Assembly: GCA_028279215.1 (NCBI GenBank)
Contig: JANQOF010000001.1
Location: 1 to 53,921, forward strand
Direction: 5' to 3'
Source of the DNA: Pirellulales bacterium
GTDB taxonomy: Bacteria; Planctomycetota; Planctomycetia; Pirellulales; Lacipirellulaceae
DNA length: 53,921 nt
Program-made: the position numbers and the translations under genes
In this document: positions 8,333 through 18,300 of the stretch, in pieces
Layout: every line of letters starts with the position of its first letter
Position numbering within the stretch: position 1 is the stretch's first letter
Notes under the pieces: generated by a model
The model's input: only the letters and a program-made list of their open reading frames with translations
Database searches by the model: none
Told to the model about the DNA's origin: nothing

Positions 8333-10876
8333 ATGCAACAGGCGATAAGAATTCGAATCGTATCCGTTCTCTTGTGTTGTGCGGCGTTGCCCGTTGCCAC
8401 TTGGGCGCAGGAGTTTGATTTCAACAACCTCGACTTCGGTGGTCTGGGTGGTGAAGTCGAGCGCGATCCGGTGAACGTGTCGGCGCAGTTTACGACCGCA
8501 ACTGCCGATCGGCCGGCCATCCTGATGGTCACGGCCAAGATCGATCCTGAGTGGCACGTCTATTCGTTGACGCAGCCCAAGGGTGGGCCGATGCGAACGA
8601 AGATCACGCTCACCGAATCGGACATGTACCTCCCGATCGGCGACTGGCAAGCGTTTCCCGAGCCACATTCGCGGATCGACCAGGTGGTGTGGAAGGGACT
8701 GACGATTGAAGAGCATGACGATCAGGTGACTTGGTATCTACCCATCGAAATCGCCGAAGGCGTAGACCCAAAGCAGTTGACGATTGATGGCAAAGTGACG
8801 CTTCAGGCGTGCAAGGAGGCCTGCATTCGGCTGAACTTCGATTTCACGGCGAAGCAGGGCGATGGGATCGAAATCGGGCCAGTCGATGTAACTGCTCCGT
8901 CGAACGTTGCGACCCAGGCCGCAACAACCCCAGCGCCGGAACCTGCTACGGTGCTGACACCGCCTGCCGAGGCGGGCGTGTTTCGCGCCGATGGATCCGC
9001 AGTAACTTGGTATGGCTGGGTCGACCGTCGCAATGTGCAACCCGGCGGGCGAACGAACTTGATACTTCGCGCCGACATGCCGAAGCGCTGGCATATCAAT
9101 GCGTATGCACCGTCGGACGACCAGCCGGGCAACAAGCCTACTTTGATTGCGCTCGACCCGCTCAAGGGCACGACTGCATTCAAACCAGAGTCGAGGTCGA
9201 CGCTGATCGAGAAGGACAGTCCCGTCGCTGGGTTTGGTCAGCTTGCATTTCATGAAGATACTGCGGTTTGGGTTGTGCCGATCGACTTTGCCGCCGACCT
9301 CGCGCTGGGCGACTACAACATTGACGGTTTGGTCGGCTACCAGGCATGCGAGTCCAACGACCAAGGGCTAGGCAGCTGCGAATTGGCCAAGGGCGCCCGT
9401 TTTTCCGCCACCATCTCCGTAGGCGACTCAGAGTCAAGCGATCCCGCAACCGTTTCGTTTGCGCCCGCCAAGTATTCTGAAGCATCCGATCTGGCGGCGA
9501 AGACCGCGAACTCCATCAAGGATGCGGCTCCTGTAGCCGGCCAACTCCAGATCATTGAGTTCAACCCATCATCGAACCAGGACAATCTTGGCTTGATGGG
9601 TATGCTGGGCGCAGCGTTGGTTGGCGGATTGATTCTCAACTTGATGCCTTGTGTCTTGCCTGTGATCGGTTTGAAGATCATGGGCTTCGCCAAACAGGGT
9701 GGCGAAAGCCGTGGGCGTGTGTTCGTGTTGAACTTGGCCTATGTGGCCGGGTTGTTATCCGTATTCTTGCTGCTGGCAACGCTTGCTTCGCTCACCCAGT
9801 GGGGCATAGGTCAAAACGACTATGAGTGGGGCGAACTCAATACCCAGACGTGGTTCAAGGTGTCGATGACGTCACTGGTATTCGTCATGGCGCTCAGTTT
9901 TCTAGGAGTGTGGGAGATTCCGCTCCCTGGATTCGCTGGCTCGTCCACGGCCACCGAAATGGCTTCGCGCGAGGGGCTGAGCGGCGCGTTCTTCAAGGGG
10001 ATTCTAACCACCATACTCGCAACCCCGTGCAGCGGGCCGTTTCTTGGGCCCGTGTTCGGGTTTACCATCGGGCAGTCGCAAGGAGTCACCTACCTCATTT
10101 TCTTGTTTGTCGGTCTCGGCATGGCACTGCCGTATCTGATTATTGGTGCATTCCCGGCATTGGTGCAGTGGATCCCCAAACCTGGAATGTGGATGGAGAC
10201 TTTCAAGCAATTCATGGCATTTGTGTTACTTGGCACAGTCGTGTATCTGCTGTCGACGATCAATCCAGACTATTACATTGCCACCATGGCGCTCCTCGTT
10301 GCGCTGTGGTTTGCGTGTTGGCTCGGCGGCCGGCAGCCGATCACCGCGTCAACCGTTCGACGATGGAGTGCTTGGGGTTTGGGATGCGCATTTGCGGTGA
10401 TAGTCGGCTTGGTCGGATTTACTTGGGATCGTGAGTACGAGCTTCCATGGAAGGAGTTCTCGGCCAGCCAACTAGCCGAATCGCGTGCAAGTGGTCGCCC
10501 TGTGTTGGTTGAGTTCACCGCGAATTGGTGTCCGACCTGCAATTACAACTTACTGACGGCCCTTGATGTGGCGGCCGTCAAGAAAGTGGTCGAAGCAAAC
10601 GGCGTCGAAGCGTTGAAGGCCGATTGGACGGACGAGGACGAAACGATCGAACACGCGCTTGCGGAACTTCGCAGCCGTAGCATCCCGCTATTGGCTATCT
10701 ACCCAGCCGGCCGGCCCGACGAAGTCCTAGTGCTCCGCGATACCGTTACCAAGACGCAGGTGCTTCAGGCGCTCGCCGTGGCGGGTGCCACCAAATCGAA
10801 CCCTGAGCAGGTGCCAGTTGGCGACTCACCCATGCCGCGGACTGCATCCAGCAACCCTGCGTCCGAAACCCGCTAG
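8333..10876 (+). CDS. dsbD: Thiol:disulfide interchange protein DsbD with two N-terminal domains
   Basis: The 847-residue protein starts with a signal peptide (about residues 1-25, VATWA before QEF). Two related N-terminal DsbD-alpha-like domains follow, each with a cysteine pair: Cys160/Cys164 in QACKEACIRL and Cys339/Cys349 in the second. The membrane domain (about 425-700) carries LMPCVLPVIGLK with Cys440 and ATPCSGPFLGPVFGF with Cys566, the redox-active pair of the transporter core. A C-terminal thioredoxin-like domain has NWCPTC with Cys733 and Cys736. DsbD carries electrons from cytoplasmic thioredoxin across the inner membrane to periplasmic reductases or cytochrome c maturation. Canonical DsbD has one N-domain of about 140 residues, so the duplicated N-region is notable. 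The ATG at 8333 directly precedes the signal peptide. Confidence 0.92.
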   Translation: MQQAIRIRIVSVLLCCAALPVATWAQEFDFNNLDFGGLGGEVERDPVNVSAQFTTATADRPAILMVTAKIDPEWHVYSLTQPKGGPMRTKITLTESDMYLPIGDWQAFPEPHSRIDQVVWKGLTIEEHDDQVTWYLPIEIAEGVDPKQLTIDGKVTLQACKEACIRLNFDFTAKQGDGIEIGPVDVTAPSNVATQAATTPAPEPATVLTPPAEAGVFRADGSAVTWYGWVDRRNVQPGGRTNLILRADMPKRWHINAYAPSDDQPGNKPTLIALDPLKGTTAFKPESRSTLIEKDSPVAGFGQLAFHEDTAVWVVPIDFAADLALGDYNIDGLVGYQACESNDQGLGSCELAKGARFSATISVGDSESSDPATVSFAPAKYSEASDLAAKTANSIKDAAPVAGQLQIIEFNPSSNQDNLGLMGMLGAALVGGLILNLMPCVLPVIGLKIMGFAKQGGESRGRVFVLNLAYVAGLLSVFLLLATLASLTQWGIGQNDYEWGELNTQTWFKVSMTSLVFVMALSFLGVWEIPLPGFAGSSTATEMASREGLSGAFFKGILTTILATPCSGPFLGPVFGFTIGQSQGVTYLIFLFVGLGMALPYLIIGAFPALVQWIPKPGMWMETFKQFMAFVLLGTVVYLLSTINPDYYIATMALLVALWFACWLGGRQPITASTVRRWSAWGLGCAFAVIVGLVGFTWDREYELPWKEFSASQLAESRASGRPVLVEFTANWCPTCNYNLLTALDVAAVKKVVEANGVEALKADWTDEDETIEHALAELRSRSIPLLAIYPAGRPDEVLVLRDTVTKTQVLQALAVAGATKSNPEQVPVGDSPMPRTASSNPASETR

Positions 10877-11548
10877 AACTTATCGGCATCCGCCGAAGGT
10901 AGCGACCGCCCACTGCCTTCCGTCCTAACGATGTGTCCATTTGTCCCGGAATTAGAGCGCCCGTCGCCTATCTGTAGCGTGCTGGCTTACTGCGTCCGCA
11001 CCTGGCTACGTTGGCCTGCGTCGACGAATCATGCAGATTCGCCTGCTTCGGCCGGCCTTGCCAGAATTGACTCGTTTGCGCCAACATCGCTACAGCTAGC
11101 CGAAGCACGCTCTAGAAAACGATTTCAGGGGGCTTTATTCGCCTCGCGTAGTCCTCATTGAATACAGAATCACCTATTTTTGCAGTTGCTTTTTGAGTTC
11201 ATGGGCGGCCCGATTCGGCGCCAATTGTCCGCTCGGAGGCACCAAAAGGGACAACTGGAGGGCAGTGACGACTTCACCGCCAAGATGCCAAGATTGGCGC
11301 GCAATTTGGCCGCACATCGACGCCGATCAGCGCCCATGGGTGCTGGGGTTTCCACCTCGACCATTGAAGGCCCAACCCTATTCAGCATCCGTGAATACCG
11401 TGCTTATCTGCGGCTAACTCCGATGGCGCTGTTGGCTTACTCACAGTCTTTGCTTCGATCCATTAGATCAGATCCACGGACCGTTTCTACAAAGAATTTT
11501 GGCCATCTGTACTCAGCGTCCCGTAACACTCATCAATGTCGTGAAGTT
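10877..11548. other. Intergenic region without a recognisable gene
   Basis: These 672 bases lie between the convergent ends of dsbD and the trpF-like gene. Open frames exist on both strands, but none has a ribosome binding site, a known motif or a sensible composition. An inverted repeat AGCGTGCT (10976-10983) and AGCACGCT (11104-11111) encloses about 120 bases. It could be the remnant of a decayed gene, but I could not identify which. Confidence 0.6.
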
Positions 11549-12208
11549 TCAAGCTGAGGCAGCTTCCATGAACGCAAACAGTTTTTGGCGTGACAAGCTG
11601 CCGTCGATTCGAACACTTGAGCATAGGTCTAGCCCGAACGGCTTCACTTTGGAAACTGCATGCCTTACGTTGGCTTCGTTGATGCCGCCGGCAAGAAACA
11701 CCGGCTTTGGGGAGAGTTCCACAATTCGTGCACTGATATCCCAGTTGTGGATTTTCCCGGTACCCCCTAGCTTGGCCACCGTAGCGGACGGTTGTCCGGA
11801 GTCGAGCAGAATTGCGTGAACGAAATGGGCGTATTGCTCGACTAACTCAAGAGCCGCTTCGTCCTCAACGTGTATGACCTGAACACGACGCGTCGCCGCA
11901 GGAAGTTGCTCCTGTAGCTTTGGCCATTCTCCCGGGTCAATGTGGTTGACGACTTGTACGGTGTTGGTGCCACAATAGGCAACGTGGTCGGCGATTTCGC
12001 TTGCGGTTGTTCGCTCTGTAAGTAGAAAAGTACCTATTGCGGGAGGTATAGAAGCAGCTATTTCCCTGATAAGCCGATCGTCAATGACACCCGGTCCCGA
12101 AGGCATTTCGCCGACCAGACCGATAGCATCCGCTCCGGCAAGCACAGCAAGATTTGCCTCTTCGACCGATGAGATACAACAGATTCTGATTCGAGGGCGT
12201 GAATTCAT
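11549..12208 (-). CDS. Phosphoribosylanthranilate isomerase (TrpF)-like protein
   Basis: The 219-residue TIM-barrel protein aligns with TrpF. The first strand reads RIRICCIS, where Cys corresponds to the catalytic Cys of KICG. Strand 3 has NTVQVVNH, strand 5/6 has ILLDSG followed by GGTGKIHNWDIS, and strand 7/8 has PVFLAGGINEANV and GLDLCSSVR. TrpF converts N-(5-phosphoribosyl)anthranilate to CdRP in tryptophan synthesis. It is not next to other trp genes, and the usual GVE after GLD is LCSSVR, so it may be a paralogue with another substrate. It ends 100 bases before the start region of the broken CPBP gene's 3' end on the same strand. No strong ribosome binding site is visible. Confidence 0.8.
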   Translation of the reverse strand: MNSRPRIRICCISSVEEANLAVLAGADAIGLVGEMPSGPGVIDDRLIREIAASIPPAIGTFLLTERTTASEIADHVAYCGTNTVQVVNHIDPGEWPKLQEQLPAATRRVQVIHVEDEAALELVEQYAHFVHAILLDSGQPSATVAKLGGTGKIHNWDISARIVELSPKPVFLAGGINEANVRHAVSKVKPFGLDLCSSVRIDGSLSRQKLFAFMEAASA

Positions 12209-12307
12209 AACGAAGGGGCCAGATTCCCGCGTGGGCGATTCTTGATTCGGAGATCGAATGGGCCAGCCGCGTCGCTATGTTCCGCCAACGTCCAACTAAG
12301 AGTCAGC

Positions 12308-13436
12308 TTACGGGTAGAGCACGACGCCTCTAATGTCGGCGGTAGGGACTTCAATCTCATTTCCATCTTCATCCTGAATCCGCGTCGTGTCGTTGTTGAG
12401 TTCGACAATCCGGCCAACAATTAGCTTCTCTTCCCGGGCGTACAGTACCCGAGCGTCTCCCTGGTCGACCATCGGCTTGAAAAGAACGGAATTCTGGTCG
12501 GCATACATGACCCGGTCACCGCTATCCAAGGTCTGAGATTGCATGACGTAGGGTAGTGTCGAAGACAGCCCAACAACCGCGACCGCAAGCGTCATGAGCG
12601 GCAACATACAACCGAGTGAACTCCAAAGCGGCAACGCGGCCGGGACTTCACTCAAAGGCGAGTTAGCAATACTCCCTTGTTGATCCGAACTCAGTCGCAT
12701 GATCGTTACAACGGCAATCACGCCAACGGCAATACACGATGGGATAAGCCAACTGGGATCTTCCGCATTCAAGAAGTAAAGGAACGACAATGCCGCAGCA
12801 TTGTTAGCGAAGTGCGCCACCATTGCCGGTAGGATCGACCTGGTTCGAATCACGACCCAGCCGTAGAAAAACCCCATAACGGCAGCAGGAATAGCGAGCC
12901 CCAACATCATATGAATTATGACCAAATAGCACCGCCGTGGCGACTACCCCAAACCACTTGCCTTTGCGTTCGAGCACTCCCTGAATCGCACCACGAAATA
13001 GGGACTCTTCGCAAATCCCTGGACCGACAGCAACCACGAGTAGGTTCGTAGCGAATCCCATCGGCGAGTCCAAGCCGACGTCGAGCCCTTGATTCATCGA
13101 TTTCAGACCAAGGTCGTCCAGAGTTCGCGCGATCAACATGCCGACCCCCCCAGGTTCCGAACCCGAGAAAAAACTCGAGAAGCAAATGGAAGGCCGGACG
13201 GCGCGCAATCGCAGCCCGTCGGCAAGACTCACGTTTTTCAAACGAACGAATACAATCGCCGGCAGCAGCATCAAGAGGATCAAAGTCGCAGCCAACCCGA
13301 TCTTAAAGGAGAGCCCCTGGATCAGGCTGCCGACGAATAGCACCAAGGCGAAGCAGATGCCGTAGAGCAGCAACGCCTGGCCGATCCCGGTAGAGTTCAT
13401 TCTCTCCGGCTTTGCGACGGCTTCTGCGTTACTCAT
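12308..13436 (-). pseudogene. CPBP-family intramembrane glutamic endopeptidase, frame-damaged
   Basis: The start MSNAEAVAKPERMNSTG at 13436 opens a polytopic protein with the CPBP motif EESLFRGAIQGV. The frame fails at the run CC at 12922-12923. Removing one base there joins AVLF to VIIHMMLGL and gives the expected F-x3-H motif, after which the second frame runs on through VIRTRSILPAMVAHFANN to the stop at 12308. A second defect lies upstream: between about 13145 and 13200 the current frame is hydrophilic, while the next frame reads LLLEFFLGFGTWG. A one-base loss near 13200 and a one-base gain in the seven-base C run at 13145-13151 would explain this. CPBP proteins are membrane proteases of the CAAX-processing type. 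A C-terminal extension of about 130 residues ends in a soluble domain. Confidence 0.8.
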
Positions 13437-13675
13437 GACGGGCTCTCACTGTTGTGATGATGATGTCCCGGATAGCTGAAGTGTGCTGTGGCTTTACGGT
13501 TGTCGATGCTTCCTGAAGATCGACTAACCTGTAGAAGATACGATCCTCGCGATACATTCGATGTTCGCATCCCTAGTAACGCCAGATCGAGTGCCCAAGA
13601 CAGAGGTCAGCCTACCGCGTCATACGGCTAGCTGTAGCTTTCTCAGCCCGTCTTGGCAACTCTGCGACTTTGCGT

Positions 13676-13716
13676 CGAAAAAGGTGGGTGAACCTGCCTT
13701 GCGGCAGAACCACCCA
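13676..13716 (-). terminator. Rho-independent terminator of the 62-residue gene
   Basis: On the - strand a symmetric hairpin is formed by TGGGTG (13711-13716 read on -) with CACCCA (13685-13690), a matched three-base internal loop, and an inner CTGCC/GGCAG stem with a four-base loop. Two bases later the - strand reads TTTTTCG. It lies 22 bases beyond the stop of the small gene at 13738. Confidence 0.75.
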
Positions 13717-13737
13717 TCCGACTACCTCTTATCTCGC

Positions 13738-13926
13738 TTACTTACTCGACTTACGCTTCGCCGTTGCCAAGCCCTTGGCAATGGTATCGGCCATGTCGGC
13801 GGCGTCCATTTTGGCGAGCACCAGGAAAGCCTCGCTGAGGACGCGTTTGGTTTCGGCGACGGAAATCGCGGTTTTGCTGGTATCGACGCGGCGTGAAACG
13901 TCGTTGTAGAAGTCAGTGAGTTTCAT
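13738..13926 (-). CDS. Small conserved-looking protein of 62 residues, function unknown
   Basis: The product begins MKLTDFYNDVSRRVDTSKT, is mostly predicted helix with heptad-like hydrophobic spacing (VLSEAFLVLAKMDAADMA), and ends in a basic KRKSSK tail. A clear AAGGAG stands eight bases before the ATG, and an intrinsic terminator follows the stop at 22 bases. It therefore looks like a complete single-gene unit. Composition and codon use fit a real gene. I do not recognise a family. The size and basic tail would allow a nucleic-acid or protein-binding role, but this is speculation. Confidence 0.7.
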   Translation of the reverse strand: MKLTDFYNDVSRRVDTSKTAISVAETKRVLSEAFLVLAKMDAADMADTIAKGLATAKRKSSK

Positions 13927-14035
13927 GGCGTTGGCTCCTTGCTTGAGACTAGTATCGCGCGCGATGCTTATGCGGCCTTGCTAAGTTATGCCCCATCGGG
14001 CGGTAGTTGCCAAGCTTAGACTTTCTTCCCAACCG

Positions 14036-15268
14036 TTAACCGCCGGATAGGTCTTGTGCGAGTTGCAGCGCTTCGTCTGGCGTTGAGATTCGGCCTTCGA
14101 GCTGAGCGTCGCGAACCCCTTCAAGAATGCTGCTGAAAGCCGGGCCGGGGGCGAACCCTGCGGCGATAAGGTCGCCGCCGGTTAGCAGCAGCGGCGGATC
14201 GAGTTCGGTGCGAGGTAGCGCGAGTTTCGAGTCGCAAAGTTGGACCGACGGGTCGTCGTCGCCCGCCATGGCCGACACCATGGCTACCAGTTCCGCAGCA
14301 CCGTCGTTGATCAGCACGCGTTGTAGTTGTGGCCAGCGGACTTTGGCAGCATTGAGCGCCATGGGCAGTTGGTCGAGCAGCCAGTCGGCCCGATCGACGT
14401 CGCGGTTGGCGAGCTTCCATCGCGCGCCAATGCCACCAGCGACCCGCACGTCGTCGAGCCGAGCGAGCAGCGCCGCCAATACTTGAGCCAGTGAAGGTTT
14501 TTCCAGTCGAATGACGAGATTGAGCACGCCCACCCAATCGGCGTCGACCAATTGGATTGTCTCTGGCAGCACGTGAGTTTCAAGCTTTGTTTCGCGAAGC
14601 AGGCGAAGCGCATACGATCGATTGGGGTGGACGAGCATCGCGGCCATCTCAGCCCCGATCCGTTCGCCACTCACTTGCGTGATTTCGCTGCTGTGGTGTC
14701 GCACGGCGGCCAGCGTTGCGGCGTCGATGGCAAAGTCGAACCGCGCAGCGAAACGCACCGCCCGTAGCATTCGCAGTTTGTCTTCGGCGATGCGGGCTTC
14801 GGGGTCGCCAATCGCTTGCACGACGCGCGCTTCGATATCGGCCACGCCGCCGACGTAGTCGCGTACCTCGTCTGTTAGCGGATCGTAAAACAATCCGTTG
14901 ATGGTGAAGTCGCGCCGCGCCGCGTCGTGTTCGGGAGTGGAGAAATGGATCTGGTCGGGCCTGCGGCCGTCGCTGTACCCGCCATCGGTGCGAAACGTGG
15001 CGACCTCGATTTGGCCCGCCGGCTTGGGGCCGAGTACGGTGATGACGCCAAACGAGGCTCCAACAGGAATCGTCCGCCGTCGGCCAAACAAATCGCGCAC
15101 CTGATCGGGCGCGGCGCTTGTGGCGATGTCGTAATCCTTCGGCGTAAGGCCGAGAAGTTGGTCGCGCACGCACCCGCCCGCCCACAGTGCTTCGAACCCG
15201 GCATCGCGCAAATCGCGAACGACCTGGATGGCGAACTCGCGCTGGTTGTGGGGGGAGGGTGTGGGCAT
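14036..15268 (-). CDS. CCA tRNA nucleotidyltransferase/poly(A) polymerase family
   Basis: The 410-residue protein has the class II nucleotidyltransferase head. AGGCVRDQLLGLTPKDYDI carries the GG and DxD catalytic site. FTINGLFYDP is motif C, and DKLRMLRAVRFAARF is motif D. The C-terminal helical region is about 200 residues. The enzyme adds or repairs the 3' CCA of tRNA, or, as PcnB, polyadenylates RNA; sequence alone does not separate these well. The tRNA-Leu gene in this window lacks an encoded CCA, so such an enzyme is needed. The start at ATG 15268 fits the family N-terminus; the frame is open a further 119 codons upstream but reads as low-complexity, repeat-derived sequence. It follows addA on the same strand, 92 bases downstream. 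Confidence 0.9.
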   Translation of the reverse strand: MPTPSPHNQREFAIQVVRDLRDAGFEALWAGGCVRDQLLGLTPKDYDIATSAAPDQVRDLFGRRRTIPVGASFGVITVLGPKPAGQIEVATFRTDGGYSDGRRPDQIHFSTPEHDAARRDFTINGLFYDPLTDEVRDYVGGVADIEARVVQAIGDPEARIAEDKLRMLRAVRFAARFDFAIDAATLAAVRHHSSEITQVSGERIGAEMAAMLVHPNRSYALRLLRETKLETHVLPETIQLVDADWVGVLNLVIRLEKPSLAQVLAALLARLDDVRVAGGIGARWKLANRDVDRADWLLDQLPMALNAAKVRWPQLQRVLINDGAAELVAMVSAMAGDDDPSVQLCDSKLALPRTELDPPLLLTGGDLIAAGFAPGPAFSSILEGVRDAQLEGRISTPDEALQLAQDLSGG

Positions 15269-15334
15269 AGTGGGTTCGAACGATTGCTTCGCGGGCGGGT
15301 GGCGCGCTCTGGTGCGCGTTGCGGGGGATAAAGC

Positions 15335-15358
15335 GCTCCGCTGCGCGTCGCGGTTAAC
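15335..15358. repeat. Copy 1 of a 24-base direct repeat
   Basis: The 24 bases starting GCTCCGCTGCGCGT and ending GCGGTTAAC recur at 15377-15400 with one change (C to T). A shorter relative, CTCTGGTGCGCGTTGCGG, lies at 15307-15324. Together they form a small direct-repeat cluster between addA and the CCA-transferase gene. Confidence 0.7.
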
Positions 15359-15360
15359 GG

Positions 15361-18300
15361 CTATGGTGGGTGGTGGGCTCCGCTGCGCGTTGCGGTTAAC
15401 TGGTTGGTTATTAATTCGATGGCGCGCTCTCGAGCCTCTTTGTTCCAGGGTATTACGATTTCGGTGCGGGGTCGCAGGAAGTGGAGGACCAGCTCGGCGG
15501 GGCCGGTGCCCCAGGTTTGTTCGACAGCCAAGCCGTAGACGAGCATTTGTGGTTCGTACTTCGCCGCCAGTGACGAGACGCCCGCGGCGGTCACTTGGTT
15601 CGTCTTGTAGTCGATCACGCGCCAACGATTGTCGTCACCGAGGTACAGGCAGTCGAGGTAGCCTTGGATAAACTGGCCCTCGCTGTCGTGCGAACCAAGG
15701 GGCCATGTCAGGCTGAATTCGAGTTCACGATGCAGCGAAGTTGTCTTGCGCAACTCGGTTGCCCTGGAGGTTGTGAAGAACTGCCGGACTAGCTGTTCCG
15801 CCTGCGAGCCGGCTGCTGCTGCGTGCAATACGTCGTGCTGCGGGGCGAGCGCTTCGGACCACCGCGTAATGCTTGCCGGATCGTTCAGGTCGACGCGTTC
15901 TAGTACGGCGTGTACCAAGGTTCCGAATCCAAGCGGGTCGACGTCGTGATCGATTGGGTGGTCGTCCGCTTGTTCGTCGTCTCGCCACCAGTTGCCCCCG
16001 GTCGGGACGATCTGCCCCGAGAGCCGAGTCACCGAGAAACTTCGCCGAGCAGTAGGATCAACCGCAACGGCGGCCGCCGATCGTTCCGCTTCGAGGTCGA
16101 CGGGCGAGCGCTTCGCCTTCTCCAACGCCTTAAGCCAGTCGGTCGAACTGCCGGCGCCGTGCGATAGCGGTTTTGGTGGTCCGGCGCACGACGCCTGAAC
16201 ATTGGCAGTCGGGTATTTTGCCGGGCCAATCCACTTGCCGGTCGCCAGGTCGAACGATTTGGCCAGTTGCTTGAGCCAAGGGCCTTCCGGCGTGTCGATC
16301 GAACTCACGGAACTCGAGAGCATCAAGTAGTCGGCCGCCCGCGTGCAAGCTACGTAAAACAAGCGGTCGGACTCCGCGTAGTTGGCCGCTCGGTCGACGA
16401 AACGATGCAGGTCCAAGCCAAACGTACCGCCGTTTGATTCCTTCGATGGCTGGACGAGCGGGCCAAGGTCGCGGTCGAAGTCGGCCTTTGCGCCACGATG
16501 ATTCGGCTTGTGATCGACGTCGGGCACAACCACCACGGGAAACTCCAAACCCTTTGCCTTGTGGACCGTCATCAGTTGCACCACATTCGCTGTGCCCGGG
16601 CTGGTGGTGGCCAGTGCTTCCTTCGGCGCGGAAGTGGTGAAGCTGGCCAATTGCGTGACGAAATCGTCGAGCGTTCCAACGCCGCTGGCCACCGCCGTGC
16701 GGGCTTGCTCGACCAGTTTGTAGACGTTCGCGAGTTTGCGTTCGCCCATGAAGTCCGCGAGCAACGCTGCGTCGTACCCGGTTCGCTCCATGGCGAGCGA
16801 AAGCAGTTCCGGCACCTGCAGCAACTCCTTCTTGCTCCGTAGCTCGCGGATTGTCTTGGCGGCCGTAGCGACTCGCGCCCGCTGGTCGGTGTCGACTTCG
16901 CCCGGCAAGCTTCCGGCGAACAGCCCTCGCTCCAAGCTCTTATGTCTGGCGACCAGCCAGAACAGTGTCTCGTCGGCCAGTGCGAACATGGGGCTTCGCA
17001 GCACGCCTGCGAGGCTTAGCTCGTCGCACTCGCTTCCGATCACGCGCAGCAGGTGCAGAATGTCGTAGATCTCTTGCTGCGTGTAAAACGCATGGCCGCC
17101 CACTAGATAGTACGGTATGTCGTACGCCCGCAATGCCTCTTCGTAGTGGGCCACGTTGCTCAGCACCCGAAGTAAGATGGCAACGTCGCCATAGTTCGCC
17201 CTTCGGCATCCTGCGGGCTCATTGTTGTCGGCCACGATCGGAGGTCCTTGGTCGAACAGGTATCGCAGCCGGGCGGCAATGGCGCGGGCCTCGGCCTTAC
17301 GACGCGTGTCGGCGTAGCCTCTTCGCTTCTCGCTGAGTTTGGGTACCTCGGTCCACAGCATCTCGACCGCCGGCTCGGGAGTCGCTTGCGCTCGGTTGGG
17401 CCGGAGCGGCAAGTAGTCGCCTGCGAATACCTGATCGAACAGTGCATTGACGAAGTTCAGGATGGCCGGTTGGCTGCGGAAGTTTGTGGTCAGTGGCAAT
17501 TGCCACTGTTCGTCGATCTGGCCGCGTAGGTCGACGAATACCTGAGGCTCGGCGCCGCGGAAGCGGTAAATCGATTGCTTGTCGTCGCCCACTACGAACA
17601 ACTTGCCCGACTCCACGACATCGCCCACCAGGGCACGGACCATGTCGACCTGAACACGATCGGTATCCTGAAACTCATCGACGAACAGCACATCAATCCC
17701 ATCGCGCAATCGCTGCTGAATTTCTCGATGCGCCGGGTTTGTAAGCAGCTCGTGCGTTTTGGCCAAGAGGTCGTCGAAGTCGAGCGCGTTGCGTTGCGTC
17801 TTCGCGTCCGCATACGTTTGCGCTACAGCCGAAGCCACTCGCGCCGCCGCCAGCCCGAGTTCCGCCGCTTCGTGGGCCAATGTACCGGAGAGATCGGACT
17901 TCGGGAGCTTACTGACGATGTAGCGGAACTCCTTCACGGCTGCCTTGTAATCTTCGAAGTTGTTTGCGGAGTCCCAGTAAGAACTCGAAAACGGCCTCCT
18001 GTTGGCAACCGCGCGGTTCTTCACTTCTACCACGTCTGCCGCAGGTGCATTGCCATCGGCAATCCTCTGGCAGGCATCCAAGAGTTGGTCGACGGTGCTT
18101 CGTTCATCGGTGCTCCTAGGCTGAATCCGCGACACCAATTCCAACAGTCGTTTAGCAATCGGTTGCAGCTGGCGCAAAGCACGCGGCCAAAACTCTTGCG
18201 TGTAGAACGACTGCCAAGCCGCGAGGGCGTCGCTTGAGTCGCGCTGGCGCCACTCGTCGAACGCCGGGTTGCGATAGTGCGACATCAACTGGGCGACGGC

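Noticed and set aside
11180..11557. + strand open frame of 125 codons in the gap after dsbD
   Set aside because: No ribosome binding site, no motif, unlikely composition, and it overlaps the end of the trpF-like gene.
15268..15625. N-terminal extension of the CCA-transferase by 119 codons
   Set aside because: The extension is low-complexity Arg/Pro sequence translated from the direct repeats and the addA end in another frame. The family N-terminus begins at 15268.
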